Assembly (NCBI RefSeq): GCF_000181495.1
Contig: NZ_ABCF01000014.1
Span: 1 to 60,826, forward strand
DNA length: 60,826 bases
Direction of reading: 5' to 3'
DNA from: Bacillus sp. SG-1
GTDB lineage: Bacteria > Bacillota > Bacilli > Bacillales > Bacillaceae_B
Part shown: positions 45,496 to 54,332 of the stretch, piece by piece
Numbering within the stretch: position 1 is the first letter of the stretch
Layout of the letters: the number at the start of each line of letters is the position of its first letter
Program-made: the position numbers and the translations under genes
Notes under the pieces: model-generated
What the model saw: the letters and a program-made list of their open reading frames with translations, nothing else
Told to the model about the DNA's origin: nothing
The model's database searches: none

Positions 45496-46125
45496 GTGAC
45501 ATCTAATAGACAAGATGCCTGGAGTCAGGATGAAGATTTATTGCTTGCCGAGGTGGTCCTTCGTCATATCAGGGAAGGGGGGACACAGCTGCAGGCATTT
45601 GAAGAAGTTGGACGAAAACTATCCAGGACAGCAGCGGCTTGTGGTTTTAGGTGGAATTCCTTTGTCCGCAAACAATATAAATCCGGGATTGAACTTGCCA
45701 AAAGACAGCGCAAAGAAAGTAAAAAACAGCCTGTACCTTCCCCGGCAAGAGAGGTTAAGCAGCCTGATGTTAAGCATGAAGTGGCATCAGCGGATAAAAA
45801 GGTAGAGCCTCAATCCAGCAAAGTGACATTGAATGGGGTAATTGAATTTCTTGAGGGTCTGAAAGACAATTTGAATCAAGATAAAGAGTTAGAATCGGCC
45901 TACAAGAAACTAGAAGAATACGTGGGAAAAATAGAACAGCAATTAGAGAAGCTCAAGGAAGAGAATTCAGTTTATAAAGAGAAACTGGAATTGCTTGAGG
46001 AAGATCACCAATCCTTGCTCTCTATATTCGAAAAGGCTCGTAAAATGGCTTTGCTTCAAGAAAGTGATGATAAAGTGAAGTTTCAGATGGATAAAAACGG
46101 AAACCTTCAACGGCTTCAGAAATAA
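45496..46125 (+). CDS. gerR: GerR (YlbO), RsfA-family sporulation regulator
   Basis: 209-aa protein. The N-terminal Myb/SANT-like domain RQDAWSQDEDLLLAEVVLRH to ACGFRWNSFVRKQY (residues 4-62) is typical of the RsfA/YlbO family. A basic linker follows, then a long coiled coil (about residues 110-185). Gene order equals B. subtilis ylbO (gerR), a sigma-E-made regulator that shuts down some sigma-E genes and is needed for proper coat and germination. GTG 45496 follows AGGAGGGA. Confidence 0.9.
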   Translation: MTSNRQDAWSQDEDLLLAEVVLRHIREGGTQLQAFEEVGRKLSRTAAACGFRWNSFVRKQYKSGIELAKRQRKESKKQPVPSPAREVKQPDVKHEVASADKKVEPQSSKVTLNGVIEFLEGLKDNLNQDKELESAYKKLEEYVGKIEQQLEKLKEENSVYKEKLELLEEDHQSLLSIFEKARKMALLQESDDKVKFQMDKNGNLQRLQK

Positions 46126-46151
46126 TGAAGGATATCAATGAAGGGATAAAT

Positions 46152-46184
46152 GAAAAAGGCTGACTAACACGTCAGCCTTTTTCA
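46152..46184. terminator. Bidirectional terminator between gerR and ylbP
   Basis: TGAAAAAGGCTGAC-taacac-GTCAGCCTTTTTCA, a 14-bp perfect stem between convergent genes. Confidence 0.93.
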
Positions 46185-46225
46185 TTGAACCACTCGTAGA
46201 AGAAGTTAAATGACCTAAAGAACGA

Positions 46226-46699
46226 TTAATGTTTTTGTTCGCTTACACCTTCCGGAAGCCAAATAAGCGGGTTTTGGCCCAGGTCTCTTTCCATATCATA
46301 AGTGACCTTCTCAAAGCCCATTCTCTCCCAAAAACCGTGTGATTGAATTCGTGGGTTCGTTTTAATAGCCATATTAAAACTTTTGGCGAAATCTACCAGT
46401 ACTTTTCCGTATCCTTTCCCCTGGTATGCAGGCAATACTTCGAGTTTCCATAGTTCAAGGTAGTTCTGCGGCGGATCGAAATAGAGATCATAACGTGAAT
46501 CTCTTTCATATAGGCTCATCCGGGCAATGAGAGTATCTCCAAAGTAAATACCGTAAAATGGGGACTCGCTGTTATTTTCTATAATATTTGATTCGAGATC
46601 TTCAAACATGGAAAGTTCCTGTACCCCATATTCTCTAAACTTCTTAAATTCTTCCAGTGTTTTGTAATTTACTTTGAGCTTCTCAACTTTTACTGTCAT
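46226..46699 (-). CDS. ylbP: GNAT family acetyltransferase YlbP
   Basis: 157-aa single GNAT domain. The acetyl-CoA loop is LEVLPAYQGKGYGKVLVDFA (about residues 92-111), preceded by IARMSLYERD and followed by HGFWERMGFEKV. Start ATG 46699, 7 nt after AAGGAGGTAC on the minus strand; a longer frame to 46720 begins within that leader. Substrate unknown. Position equals B. subtilis ylbP. Confidence 0.92.
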   Translation of the reverse strand: MTVKVEKLKVNYKTLEEFKKFREYGVQELSMFEDLESNIIENNSESPFYGIYFGDTLIARMSLYERDSRYDLYFDPPQNYLELWKLEVLPAYQGKGYGKVLVDFAKSFNMAIKTNPRIQSHGFWERMGFEKVTYDMERDLGQNPLIWLPEGVSEQKH

Positions 46700-46864
46700 A
46701 GCTGGTACCTCCTTGAGCAATTAAAATGGTGTATACCTTCTTATCATGCATGAATAAGATTTAATAAGAAGATTCTATTCATCGGTTTTTCAATCATTAC
46801 TATATTTGAAGATTATGATATTATCATTATATAACAAAAATACAAAAAATTCTGCACTTAGTAA

Positions 46865-46878
46865 AGAAAGCGTTTGCA
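46865..46878 (+). promoter_or_regulatory. Candidate cre (CcpA) site upstream of the acyl-CoA carboxylase operon
   Basis: AGAAAGCGTTTGCA has one mismatch to the cre consensus TGWAARCGNTWNCA. It is about 80 bp before the start of the biotin carboxylase gene, where CcpA would act as a repressor of a catabolic operon. Confidence 0.5.
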
Positions 46879-46956
46879 GTTTTAGGAGGATTTTTTGTTT
46901 TTTTGTAGAAAGCTATTAGTAGAATAAGTATCTGATGATAAGAAAGGGGATATGTT

Positions 46957-48303
46957 GTGCAGAAGATTTTAGTGGCAAACAGGGGAGAAATTGCTTCAAG
47001 AATTATCCGTACATGCAGGGAAATGGGTATCGAAACTATTGCTATCTACTCAGATGCAGATAAAGATATGCCTTATGTAAAAGAAGCTGACAATGCCTTC
47101 CGCATTGGCGAGCCGCCCGTGAATAAATCGTACTTGCAAAGTGACGCGATATTGGATATCGCGCGCAGAGAAAACGCTGATGGGATTCATCCGGGTTATG
47201 GATTATTATCCGAAAACAGCGAATTCGCAAGAAAGACAAGAGACAGTGGAATAACGTTTATCGGACCATCAGCGGAAGTTATGGAAATGATGGGAGATAA
47301 AGTTGCTGCGCGGAAGACAATGCTGGCTGCCAACGTTCCTGTTGTGCCTGGAAGTGATGGTGGAGTCGCTTCAATAGAGGAAGCCAAAACCGCTGCAGAA
47401 TCCATCGGTTATCCGGTAATGCTGAAGGCGAGCAGCGGAGGCGGCGGAATCGGGATGATCCGCTGTAATGATGAGCAAGCGCTCGTTCAAAGTTTTGATT
47501 CTACTAAAAACAGGGCAAAAGCATATTTCGGACATGACGAAGTTTTCCTGGAAAAGTGTATCGATAATGCAAGACACATTGAGATTCAAATTTTCGGGGA
47601 TGAAAAAGGCAATATCATACATTTATTCGAAAGAAATTGTTCTGTTCAGAGGCGTAACCAAAAGGTGATTGAAGAGGCACCATCACCACAATTGTCGCAG
47701 GATGCTAAAGAAAAAATGTATGAAGCGGCAGTCCGGGCTGGAAAAGCAGTGAACTATGTCAATGCCGGTACAGTGGAATTCATTGTGGATAATGATGAAA
47801 ATTTCTACTTCCTGGAGATGAATACAAGACTGCAGGTTGAGCATCCGGTTACTGAAAGTATCACCAATCTTGACCTGGTGAAATGGCAAATCCTTGTCAG
47901 CAGAGGAGAAGAACTGCCGATTTCAACGCAAGAAGGAATCGTGAGTGAAGGGCATGCCATTGAATTCCGTGTATATGCAGAAGACCCGAAAACGTTTTTC
48001 CCTTCACCAGGAAATATATCGTCCATTAAATGGGGGGGAACTGAAAACACACGCATAGACAGCGGGTATGAAGAAGGTAATAGTGTAACACCTTTTTATG
48101 ATCCGATGATTGCCAAAGTTGTCGTCCGTGGCAGTTCCCGGGATCACTGCATCACCGAGGCGGTCAAGTTTTTTGATGAAACGGAGATACAAGGCGTAAA
48201 GACCAACATCCCTCTTTTCCGAGATCTTCTGAAGGAAGAGAATTTTAAAGATGGTTCATATAATACAGCTTGGCTTAGTTCAAGGCTGGCAGTCAATAAA
48301 TAA
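46957..48303 (+). CDS. Biotin carboxylase subunit of an acyl-CoA carboxylase
   Basis: 448-aa ATP-grasp biotin carboxylase: QKILVANRGEIASRIIRTCR at the N-terminus, the glycine-rich ATP loop KASSGGGGIGM (about residue 155), ERNCSVQRRNQK, and EMNTRLQVEHPVTE with the catalytic site residues. Closest in design to B. subtilis YngH/AccC2 type subunits, not the fatty-acid AccC, because of its operon partners. GTG 46957 follows AAGGGG. First of three genes. Confidence 0.95.
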   Translation: MQKILVANRGEIASRIIRTCREMGIETIAIYSDADKDMPYVKEADNAFRIGEPPVNKSYLQSDAILDIARRENADGIHPGYGLLSENSEFARKTRDSGITFIGPSAEVMEMMGDKVAARKTMLAANVPVVPGSDGGVASIEEAKTAAESIGYPVMLKASSGGGGIGMIRCNDEQALVQSFDSTKNRAKAYFGHDEVFLEKCIDNARHIEIQIFGDEKGNIIHLFERNCSVQRRNQKVIEEAPSPQLSQDAKEKMYEAAVRAGKAVNYVNAGTVEFIVDNDENFYFLEMNTRLQVEHPVTESITNLDLVKWQILVSRGEELPISTQEGIVSEGHAIEFRVYAEDPKTFFPSPGNISSIKWGGTENTRIDSGYEEGNSVTPFYDPMIAKVVVRGSSRDHCITEAVKFFDETEIQGVKTNIPLFRDLLKEENFKDGSYNTAWLSSRLAVNK

Positions 48304-48329
48304 CAGCTACTTATTAGGAGGAACTGACT

Positions 48330-48542
48330 ATGAAAGAAATTACAGCATCAATGGCAGGTACCGTATTAAATGTGTTGGTGGAAAACGGCGCAGAGGTAAA
48401 CAGCGGCGAGACGATTCTTATGCTTGAATCAATGAAAATGGAAATCCCTGTAGAGGCTGAAAGCTCCGGAAAGGTTGCTGAAGTAAAAGTGAATGTTGGG
48501 GATTTCGTTAATGAAGGCGACGTCCTTGTTACGTTTGAGTAA
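48330..48542 (+). CDS. Biotin carboxyl carrier protein (short, stand-alone)
   Basis: 70-aa biotinyl domain with ESMKMEIPV; the biotin-accepting lysine is Lys 36. Almost nothing but the lipoyl/biotinyl fold, similar to B. subtilis YngHB. ATG 48330 follows AGGAGG. It shuttles carboxybiotin between the flanking subunits. 26 bp after the carboxylase gene. Confidence 0.95.
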   Translation: MKEITASMAGTVLNVLVENGAEVNSGETILMLESMKMEIPVEAESSGKVAEVKVNVGDFVNEGDVLVTFE

Positions 48543-48618
48543 ATCTTAAGGGCTCTTCCAGGAGACGATCAATTGAGGTATACCTTGATTGGCAACTGAT
48601 AACAAAGGGGGATTTTTT

Positions 48619-50157
48619 GTGTCTCAGAAAACATATGAACATGTACTTGAAGAAAAAAGGGAGAAAATTTCAGGCGGCGGCCAGCAGAAATACCATGAAA
48701 AACTGAAGGAACAAAACAAACTGTTCGTCAGAGACCGTTTGAATCTGTTGTTTGATAATGGAGAATATCAGGAAGATGGCATGTTTGCCAATTGCCAGGA
48801 CGAAGATTTGCCGGCTGATGGAGTCGTGACTGCAACCGGTAAAATCGGTGGCAGGACGGTCTGTGTCATGGCAAATGATTCCACTGTCAAAGCGGGTTCA
48901 TGGGGAGCTAGGACGGTTGAGAAAATTATCAGAATACAAGAAACAGCCTTGAACCTTAAAGTGCCTATTCTTTATCTTGTTGACTCAGCAGGAGCCAGGA
49001 TCACGGATCAGCTTGAAATGTTTCCTAATCGCAGAGGGGCAGGGAAGATTTTTCATAACCAGGTAAAGATGTCAGGCATGGTTCCGCAAATTTGTCTGTT
49101 ATTCGGACCATCAGCTGCAGGAGGAGCCTACATACCTGCTTTTTGTGATATCGTCATTATGGTGGATGGTAACGCATCAATGTATCTTGGATCCCCGCGA
49201 ATGGCTGAAAAGGTAATTGGCGAGAAGGTGACGCTTGAAGAAATGGGTGGTGCGAGAATGCACTGTTCTGTCAGTGGTGTCGGTGATATGCTGGCATACT
49301 CTGAAGAAGAGGCCATCAAAGCAGCGAAAGATTACTTATCTTACTTTCCTTCAAATTACCTTCAAAAGCCAGCCGGCATAGAAGGTGTGAAGCCTAAAGA
49401 GGGCAGAACCTTAGAACAAATCATACCAGAACATCAAAACGCTCCTTTTGATATGTATGAGTGCATTGATTCATTGATCGATGAAGGAAGCTTCTTTGAA
49501 ATGAAGAAGTTATTTGCACAGGAGATTGTTACGGGCTTTGCCAGAATCGATGGAAAACCTGTAGGAATTATTGCCAATCAGCCGAAAGTGAAGGGTGGAG
49601 TCCTTTTCGTTGATTCTGCTGATAAGGCGGCTAAATTCATTACTTTGTGTGATGCATTCTCAATTCCTCTGCTTTTCCTTGCTGACGTGCCGGGCTTCAT
49701 GATCGGAACCAAAGTAGAGAGAGCAGGCATTATCAGGCATGGTGCAAAACTTATTGCAGCGATGAGTTCAGCGACGGTGCCGAAAATTTCTGTTATTGTC
49801 AGAAAAGCTTATGGGGCAGGATTGTATGCAATGGCTGGTCCGGCATTTGAACCGGATGTATGCATTGCCCTTCCTACAGCACAAATTGCGGTCATGGGAC
49901 CGGAAGCTGCTGTTAATGCTGTGTATTCAAACAAAATTCAGGCCATAGAAGATCCGAAAGAACGGATTGCCTATGTTCAGGAAAAGCAGAAAGAATATAA
50001 AGAACACATAGACATTTATAAGCTGGCTTCTGAAATGATTGTAGATGAAATCACAGGACCAAATGAGCTTCGCGGTGTATTGATTGATCGTTTCAAATTG
50101 TACGAAACAAAAGAAGTGGAGTTCAGCACAAGAAAACATCCGGTATATCCGGTTTGA
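48619..50157 (+). CDS. Acyl-CoA carboxylase carboxyltransferase subunit
   Basis: 512-aa crotonase-superfamily carboxyltransferase with the N- and C-terminal halves fused, as in propionyl-, methylcrotonyl- or glutaconyl-CoA enzymes. Acyl-CoA oxyanion motifs include DSAGARITDQ, LFGPSAAGGAYIPAF and ADVPGFMIGTKVER, with AYGAGLYAMAG for carboxybiotin. The acyl substrate cannot be told by eye. Start GTG 48619, about 7 nt after AAAGGGGGA; a frame from 48589 has no site. Last gene of the operon. Confidence 0.93.
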   Translation: MSQKTYEHVLEEKREKISGGGQQKYHEKLKEQNKLFVRDRLNLLFDNGEYQEDGMFANCQDEDLPADGVVTATGKIGGRTVCVMANDSTVKAGSWGARTVEKIIRIQETALNLKVPILYLVDSAGARITDQLEMFPNRRGAGKIFHNQVKMSGMVPQICLLFGPSAAGGAYIPAFCDIVIMVDGNASMYLGSPRMAEKVIGEKVTLEEMGGARMHCSVSGVGDMLAYSEEEAIKAAKDYLSYFPSNYLQKPAGIEGVKPKEGRTLEQIIPEHQNAPFDMYECIDSLIDEGSFFEMKKLFAQEIVTGFARIDGKPVGIIANQPKVKGGVLFVDSADKAAKFITLCDAFSIPLLFLADVPGFMIGTKVERAGIIRHGAKLIAAMSSATVPKISVIVRKAYGAGLYAMAGPAFEPDVCIALPTAQIAVMGPEAAVNAVYSNKIQAIEDPKERIAYVQEKQKEYKEHIDIYKLASEMIVDEITGPNELRGVLIDRFKLYETKEVEFSTRKHPVYPV

Positions 50158-50163
50158 TCAACC

Positions 50164-50206
50164 AGGGCTTAACCTACAGATGATAGATCTGGGGTTGGCC
50201 CTTTTT
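50164..50206. terminator. Terminator of the acyl-CoA carboxylase operon
   Basis: AGGGC-TTAACC...CAGAT / ATCTG-GGGTTGGCCCT stem followed by six T. Confidence 0.85.
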
Positions 50207-50347
50207 TAAATGTTGTATAGTCTTCGGTGGGGAGTTGGAGAGGAAAGGGTAAGAAAAGCTTTTCAGAATGCGTATGAGTGTTTCCTGCCACTCGTGTAAA
50301 TGGTAGAATATTCTTAGAAAGAAAATGAACCGGATCGAGGAGATCAT

Positions 50348-51241
50348 ATGAAAGTAGGCATTATCGGCGGCGGGGCAATCGGCCTGCTCTTTGCTGCTTA
50401 TCTGGGAAAAAAGCAAGATGTTACACTCTTTGTGAAAAGTCCCGAACAACAGGATAGTATAAACAGCATGGGAATCATTCTCCGTCATCCTCATACATAT
50501 GAAACTGTCATGATAAAAGCTGTAACGGACTATGAAAACTTATCAACTAATGATTTGATTATCATAGCTGTCAAGCAGTATCACCTGTCTGCTCTTTACG
50601 AGACTTTAAAACATATTCCGGCTGATACTCCTTTATTATTTTTACAAAATGGTATTGGACATTTGACCCTCCTTGAAAAACTCCCCCACTTGCATCTTTA
50701 TGTCGGAACCGTTGAACATGGGGCGCTAAGGCTTGCAAAGAATGAAGTTGCTCACAAAGGCAAGGGAAAGACGAATGTTGCAATTTATCGAGGCAGTGAT
50801 CAGGTCCTTGAAAGATTATCGCAAGAAAGCATCGACTTTCCCGTTCGCGTGCAGCCTGAGTATGAAATTATGCTCTTTGAAAAACTTGCGGTTAATGCTG
50901 TCATTAATCCATTGACAGCCGTATTGGGAGTACGGAATGGACGGTTGATTGAAAATGAGGAGTTTAAATCCCTCGCTGAATCCGTTTTTGATGACATCAC
51001 CCGCCTCTACCCAAGGTTCATGCATGTCATTGATTTTAAGGACATAATAACGATTGCATACAAAACCAGAGAAAATACATCCTCTATGCTTGCGGACCTC
51101 CAGGCAAAGAGACAGACGGAAATTGAAGCTATACTGGGGGCTATGGTGGATGAAGCGAAGCGTCAGAACATTTCTCTATCCATTATTCCAACCCTGTATA
51201 AAATGGTGAAGGGACTTGATAAAGAAGGGAGGAAAGGATAG
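50348..51241 (+). CDS. panE: 2-Dehydropantoate 2-reductase (YlbQ/PanE family)
   Basis: 297-aa NADPH-dependent ketopantoate reductase family protein of pantothenate synthesis. Rossmann motif KVGIIGGGAIGLLFAAYLG at the N-terminus; KLAVNAVINPLTAVLG (catalytic lysine and asparagine, near residue 180) and later ENTSSMLADLQAKRQTEIE. B. subtilis ylbQ lies in the same place. ATG 50348 follows GGAGATC. The stop overlaps the next gene's GTG start. Confidence 0.9.
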   Translation: MKVGIIGGGAIGLLFAAYLGKKQDVTLFVKSPEQQDSINSMGIILRHPHTYETVMIKAVTDYENLSTNDLIIIAVKQYHLSALYETLKHIPADTPLLFLQNGIGHLTLLEKLPHLHLYVGTVEHGALRLAKNEVAHKGKGKTNVAIYRGSDQVLERLSQESIDFPVRVQPEYEIMLFEKLAVNAVINPLTAVLGVRNGRLIENEEFKSLAESVFDDITRLYPRFMHVIDFKDIITIAYKTRENTSSMLADLQAKRQTEIEAILGAMVDEAKRQNISLSIIPTLYKMVKGLDKEGRKG

Positions 51242-51627
51242 TGACTTCTTTTATTTCGTGGGTTGCTGCAGCATTCACTCTTGTGCCTTTTCTAGGCTAT
51301 TTTGCTGCCTTCATTGTAATGAAACAAATTAGCGGGAACCATAGAAAAGCGGTGAATGCTGCTGTTGATATTACCACTTTTCTCTTGTTTTTCTCAGTCC
51401 ATTTCATCATTGTCGCCATTTGGGATCGATCTTTGCTCTGGCTGCTTACCCTGGTACTTTTAATCGGCACCGGATTACTTTCGGTTATTCATTGGAAGGT
51501 AAAAGAGGAAATTGAGTTCCGCAAAGTACTGAAAGGAGGGTGGAGGCTCGGTTTCCTGCTGTTCTCCACTGCTTACGTCGTACTCCTGTTTTATGGGATT
51601 GCTTCCAGAATTGCCTCAACCTTTTAA
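51241..51627 (+). CDS. DUF3397 membrane protein
   Basis: 128-aa protein with four membrane helices (about residues 5-27, 40-60, 65-85 and 103-122), matching the DUF3397 family of Bacillaceae. GTG 51241 shares bases with the panE stop (ATAGTG), so it is translationally coupled to panE. Its presence between panE and bshC is common outside B. subtilis as I recall. No function known. Confidence 0.82.
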   Translation: MTSFISWVAAAFTLVPFLGYFAAFIVMKQISGNHRKAVNAAVDITTFLLFFSVHFIIVAIWDRSLLWLLTLVLLIGTGLLSVIHWKVKEEIEFRKVLKGGWRLGFLLFSTAYVVLLFYGIASRIASTF

Positions 51628-51726
51628 TTCATTTTACAAATAAACGGCAGGCAAGTTTTTTCCTTTTATTGTTGTGGAATGCTATACTACGAACAGTAGA
51701 AGATGGAAGAAAAGGAGTCATATTAT

Positions 51727-53346
51727 ATGGAACTGGAAAGCCTATATATTCCAGCAACAAATCGTTTTGCTTCATTATACTTACAGCAGGAACCTCCTGT
51801 AACTTCTTTTTTTCATTACAACCTGGCCGATCCCAACCTATATGCTAAAAGAGTCACAGAGTTGAAGGAGAGGGACTTTCCAAGGGCAGCTCTGGTTAAG
51901 ATTATTGAAGGATACATGAAACCTTTTCCTTCCAGCAGGGCAGTTGAGAGATCACTGGGAAAATTAAAAGAAGATGCCTCAGTAGTCATAGGAGGCCAGC
52001 AGGCAGGATTATTAACGGGTCCGCTCTATACAATACATAAGGTTATTTCAATCATTAAGCTTGCTAAGGAGCAGGAAGAAAAATTGCAATCCCCGGTGGT
52101 GCCTGTATTCTGGGTCGCTGGTGAAGACCATGACTATTTGGAAATCAATCATGTTCATACTGAGCGTAATGGAAAACTTGAAAAGACAGGGTACCCTGAG
52201 CGCGCAACGGATAAGAGGATGACGAGCGAGTTCATCTATGACAAAGAGATCATGCGAAAATGGGTCCATCAGGTAATCCATCACTTTGGTGAAACTGAAT
52301 TTACCAAAGGAATATTAATAGACCTGGAAGACGCAATCCAGAGGTCCGGATCGATTGTTGAGTTTTTCAGCAGTATTATTATGTCACTCTTCAAAGATTA
52401 CGGGCTTCTGTTGATAGATTCTGCTTACCCACCACTAAGAGAACTGGAAAAGCCTTTCTTCCTTCACTTGATGGAAGGCAGCAGCACTATAACGGAAAAG
52501 GTGAAAGAGCAGCAGAAGATTATTTCAGAAAACGGATTCCCTCTAACCATTGAGTTGAAAGAGAATGCAGCAAACCTGTTTATCACGGAAAATGGGGAGC
52601 GGATTCTTCTTGAACGGGATGGCAATTCATTCAGGGGGAAAAATGGGGAAATCCGCTATCCACACAGTCAGCTTGAGGAGATTCTTCACTCAGAACCCCA
52701 TAGATTCAGCAACAATGTTGTTACAAGGCCCTTAATGCAGGAATGGCTGTTTCCGACCCTTGCATTCATAGCAGGTCCTGGTGAAATAGCTTATTGGGGG
52801 GAACTCAAGCAAGCCTTCGAATGGGCTGGGTTTAAGATGCCTCCTATCGTGCCAAGACTGAATCTCACCATCCTTGAACGGGATATTAGCAAAGGCATGG
52901 AGGAATTGGGCCTTACTCTTGATTCTGTGTTAAAAGATGGAGTGGATAAGGAGAAACAGCAGTATTGGGATTCAGTAAAGGATGTTACCTTGGAAGGTAA
53001 CATCGATGATGCTGAAAAAGAACTGATGAAATCCTATGAAAAAATCCTTCCTAAAGCTACTGGTATTGATAAGGGATTGGCGACTATCATTGAGAAGAAC
53101 CTTGCTTTTCACAGGCAGCAATTCGATTATCTTCGATTAAAGGCGAATCAATCCCTGATGGGCAAGCATGAAGTGAAGCTCTCTAAATTCGATAAAGTTC
53201 AGACCTCATTAAAGCCGTATGGATCCCCACAGGAACGATTATGGAATTTGTATTACTTCCTGAATAGGTACGGAGATGATTTCATTAAAGAGTTAATGGA
53301 TCTGCCTCTGGAATTTGACGGAAAACACAAAGTTGTAAAAATCTAA
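51727..53346 (+). CDS. bshC: Bacillithiol biosynthesis cysteine-adding enzyme BshC
   Basis: 539-aa putative cysteine ligase that adds cysteine to GlcN-malate, the last step of bacillithiol synthesis. A Rossmann-like core (VVIGGQQAGLLTGPLYTIHK, about residues 82-101; VFWVAGEDHDYLEINH, about 126-141) is followed by a helical region and a long coiled coil near the C-terminus. Start ATG 51727, 9 nt after AAGGAG, giving MELESLYIP as in the family; an upstream ATG at 51703 has no site. Same place as B. subtilis yllA. Confidence 0.95.
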   Translation: MELESLYIPATNRFASLYLQQEPPVTSFFHYNLADPNLYAKRVTELKERDFPRAALVKIIEGYMKPFPSSRAVERSLGKLKEDASVVIGGQQAGLLTGPLYTIHKVISIIKLAKEQEEKLQSPVVPVFWVAGEDHDYLEINHVHTERNGKLEKTGYPERATDKRMTSEFIYDKEIMRKWVHQVIHHFGETEFTKGILIDLEDAIQRSGSIVEFFSSIIMSLFKDYGLLLIDSAYPPLRELEKPFFLHLMEGSSTITEKVKEQQKIISENGFPLTIELKENAANLFITENGERILLERDGNSFRGKNGEIRYPHSQLEEILHSEPHRFSNNVVTRPLMQEWLFPTLAFIAGPGEIAYWGELKQAFEWAGFKMPPIVPRLNLTILERDISKGMEELGLTLDSVLKDGVDKEKQQYWDSVKDVTLEGNIDDAEKELMKSYEKILPKATGIDKGLATIIEKNLAFHRQQFDYLRLKANQSLMGKHEVKLSKFDKVQTSLKPYGSPQERLWNLYYFLNRYGDDFIKELMDLPLEFDGKHKVVKI

Positions 53347-53356
53347 GTAAACATAG

Positions 53357-53396
53357 GAAGAAGGCGATGAATGACATCATCGCCTTCTTCTTTTTT
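53357..53396 (+). terminator. Terminator after bshC
   Basis: GAAGAAGGCGATG / CATCGCCTTCTTC perfect 13-bp stem, then TTTTTT. Confidence 0.95.
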
Positions 53397-53767
53397 GTTT
53401 TTGTGTAAAATGTGGGGACTTGGCTGCTCCAAGATCACTAAAATATATTTCGTGCTGTTTTAATTTGATAGGTATCCATCCTTTCAAGAGGTTTCCGTAT
53501 AAATTTAACCAATGCGTTTAGGTTTGATTGGAGCGGAAATCATCTTACCAATTATTAAAAACAACAACTTTGACGATACCAATACAAGTTACATTTATCC
53601 TCGAGGCTCATATAAATTAGGCCAGGTATCGAAAAACTTGCCTTTATTGTGGATATACCCGCCTGCCCACAGCTGAGATGCTGCAGAAATAATGAATCGG
53701 AGAATTAATAAAATAAAGCTTGAAAATAAGCAGGAATTATTGTAAAGAAAAAGAAATTAATTTATAT
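53397..53767. other. Gap between bshC and the mraZ operator
   Basis: About 370 bp. A 54-codon plus-strand frame (ATG 53512 to TGA 53676) includes 'NTSYIYPRGSYKLGQVSKN' but has no ribosome site and no recognised relative; it may be a decayed gene end or chance. GATTGGAGCGGAAATCA (53524-53540) matches the flank of the GC-rich palindromic element, so a remnant may lie here. Confidence 0.45.
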
Positions 53768-53823
53768 GTGGAGAAAAGTGGGGGAATGTGGTACATTTGT
53801 GTTAGAAAGTGGGGGCAGTGGAC
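53768..53823 (+). promoter_or_regulatory. MraZ operator: run of GTGG boxes before mraZ
   Basis: GTGGAG (53768), GTGGGG (53778) and GTGGTA (53788) are exactly 10 bp apart, the known layout of MraZ-binding repeats. Further GTG-type boxes follow at 53799 (GTGTTA), 53809 (GTGGGG) and 53818 (GTGGAC), leading up to the start codon at 53824. MraZ autoregulates the dcw cluster by binding such repeats. Confidence 0.75.
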
Positions 53824-54255
53824 ATGTTCATGGGTGAATATCAGCACAACATTGATAATAAAGGCCGTTTGATCGTCCCGTCCAAGTTCAGAGAGCATCT
53901 TGGTGATGCCTTTGTATTAACCCGCGGACTTGATCAATGTTTATTTGGATATCCACTTGAGGAATGGAGAGCATTGGAAGAAAAGCTCAAGTCCCTTCCA
54001 CTGACCAAGAAAGATGCACGTGCTTTCACCCGATTCTTCTTTTCAGGAGCAACTGAATGTGAATTGGACAAAACCGGCCGCATCAATATCCCCTCCACAC
54101 TTACGGATTACGCAAGGTTAGAAAAGGAATGTGTAGTATTGGGAGTTTCCAATCGAATTGAGATTTGGAGCAAGGCTTTATGGGAAGACTATTTCTCACA
54201 GTCAGAGGATTCCTTTGCAGAACTCGCTGAAAATATGATTGGTTTTGATATTTGA
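53824..54255 (+). CDS. mraZ: Transcriptional regulator MraZ
   Basis: 143-aa AbrB-like double-domain DNA-binding protein, first gene of the division and cell-wall cluster. Two repeats: [20 protein letters not shown] and [19 protein letters not shown], each with the DxxGR motif. ATG 53824 is preferred over the in-frame GTG 53809, because MFMGEYQH is the universal N-terminus and the length then equals that of the family. Regulates its own operon through the adjacent GTGG boxes. Confidence 0.96.
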   Translation: MFMGEYQHNIDNKGRLIVPSKFREHLGDAFVLTRGLDQCLFGYPLEEWRALEEKLKSLPLTKKDARAFTRFFFSGATECELDKTGRINIPSTLTDYARLEKECVVLGVSNRIEIWSKALWEDYFSQSEDSFAELAENMIGFDI

Positions 54256-54332
54256 TCGTACCTGCAAAACAACAAGCGATTAGGAAATAGACTTTACTAA
54301 AACATGAAGTTCGATTGGAAAGGTGAATTAAA

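Noticed and set aside
53512..53676. 54-codon ORF between bshC and mraZ
   Set aside because: Has an ATG but no ribosome site and no recognised relative; kept only as a note in the gap entry.
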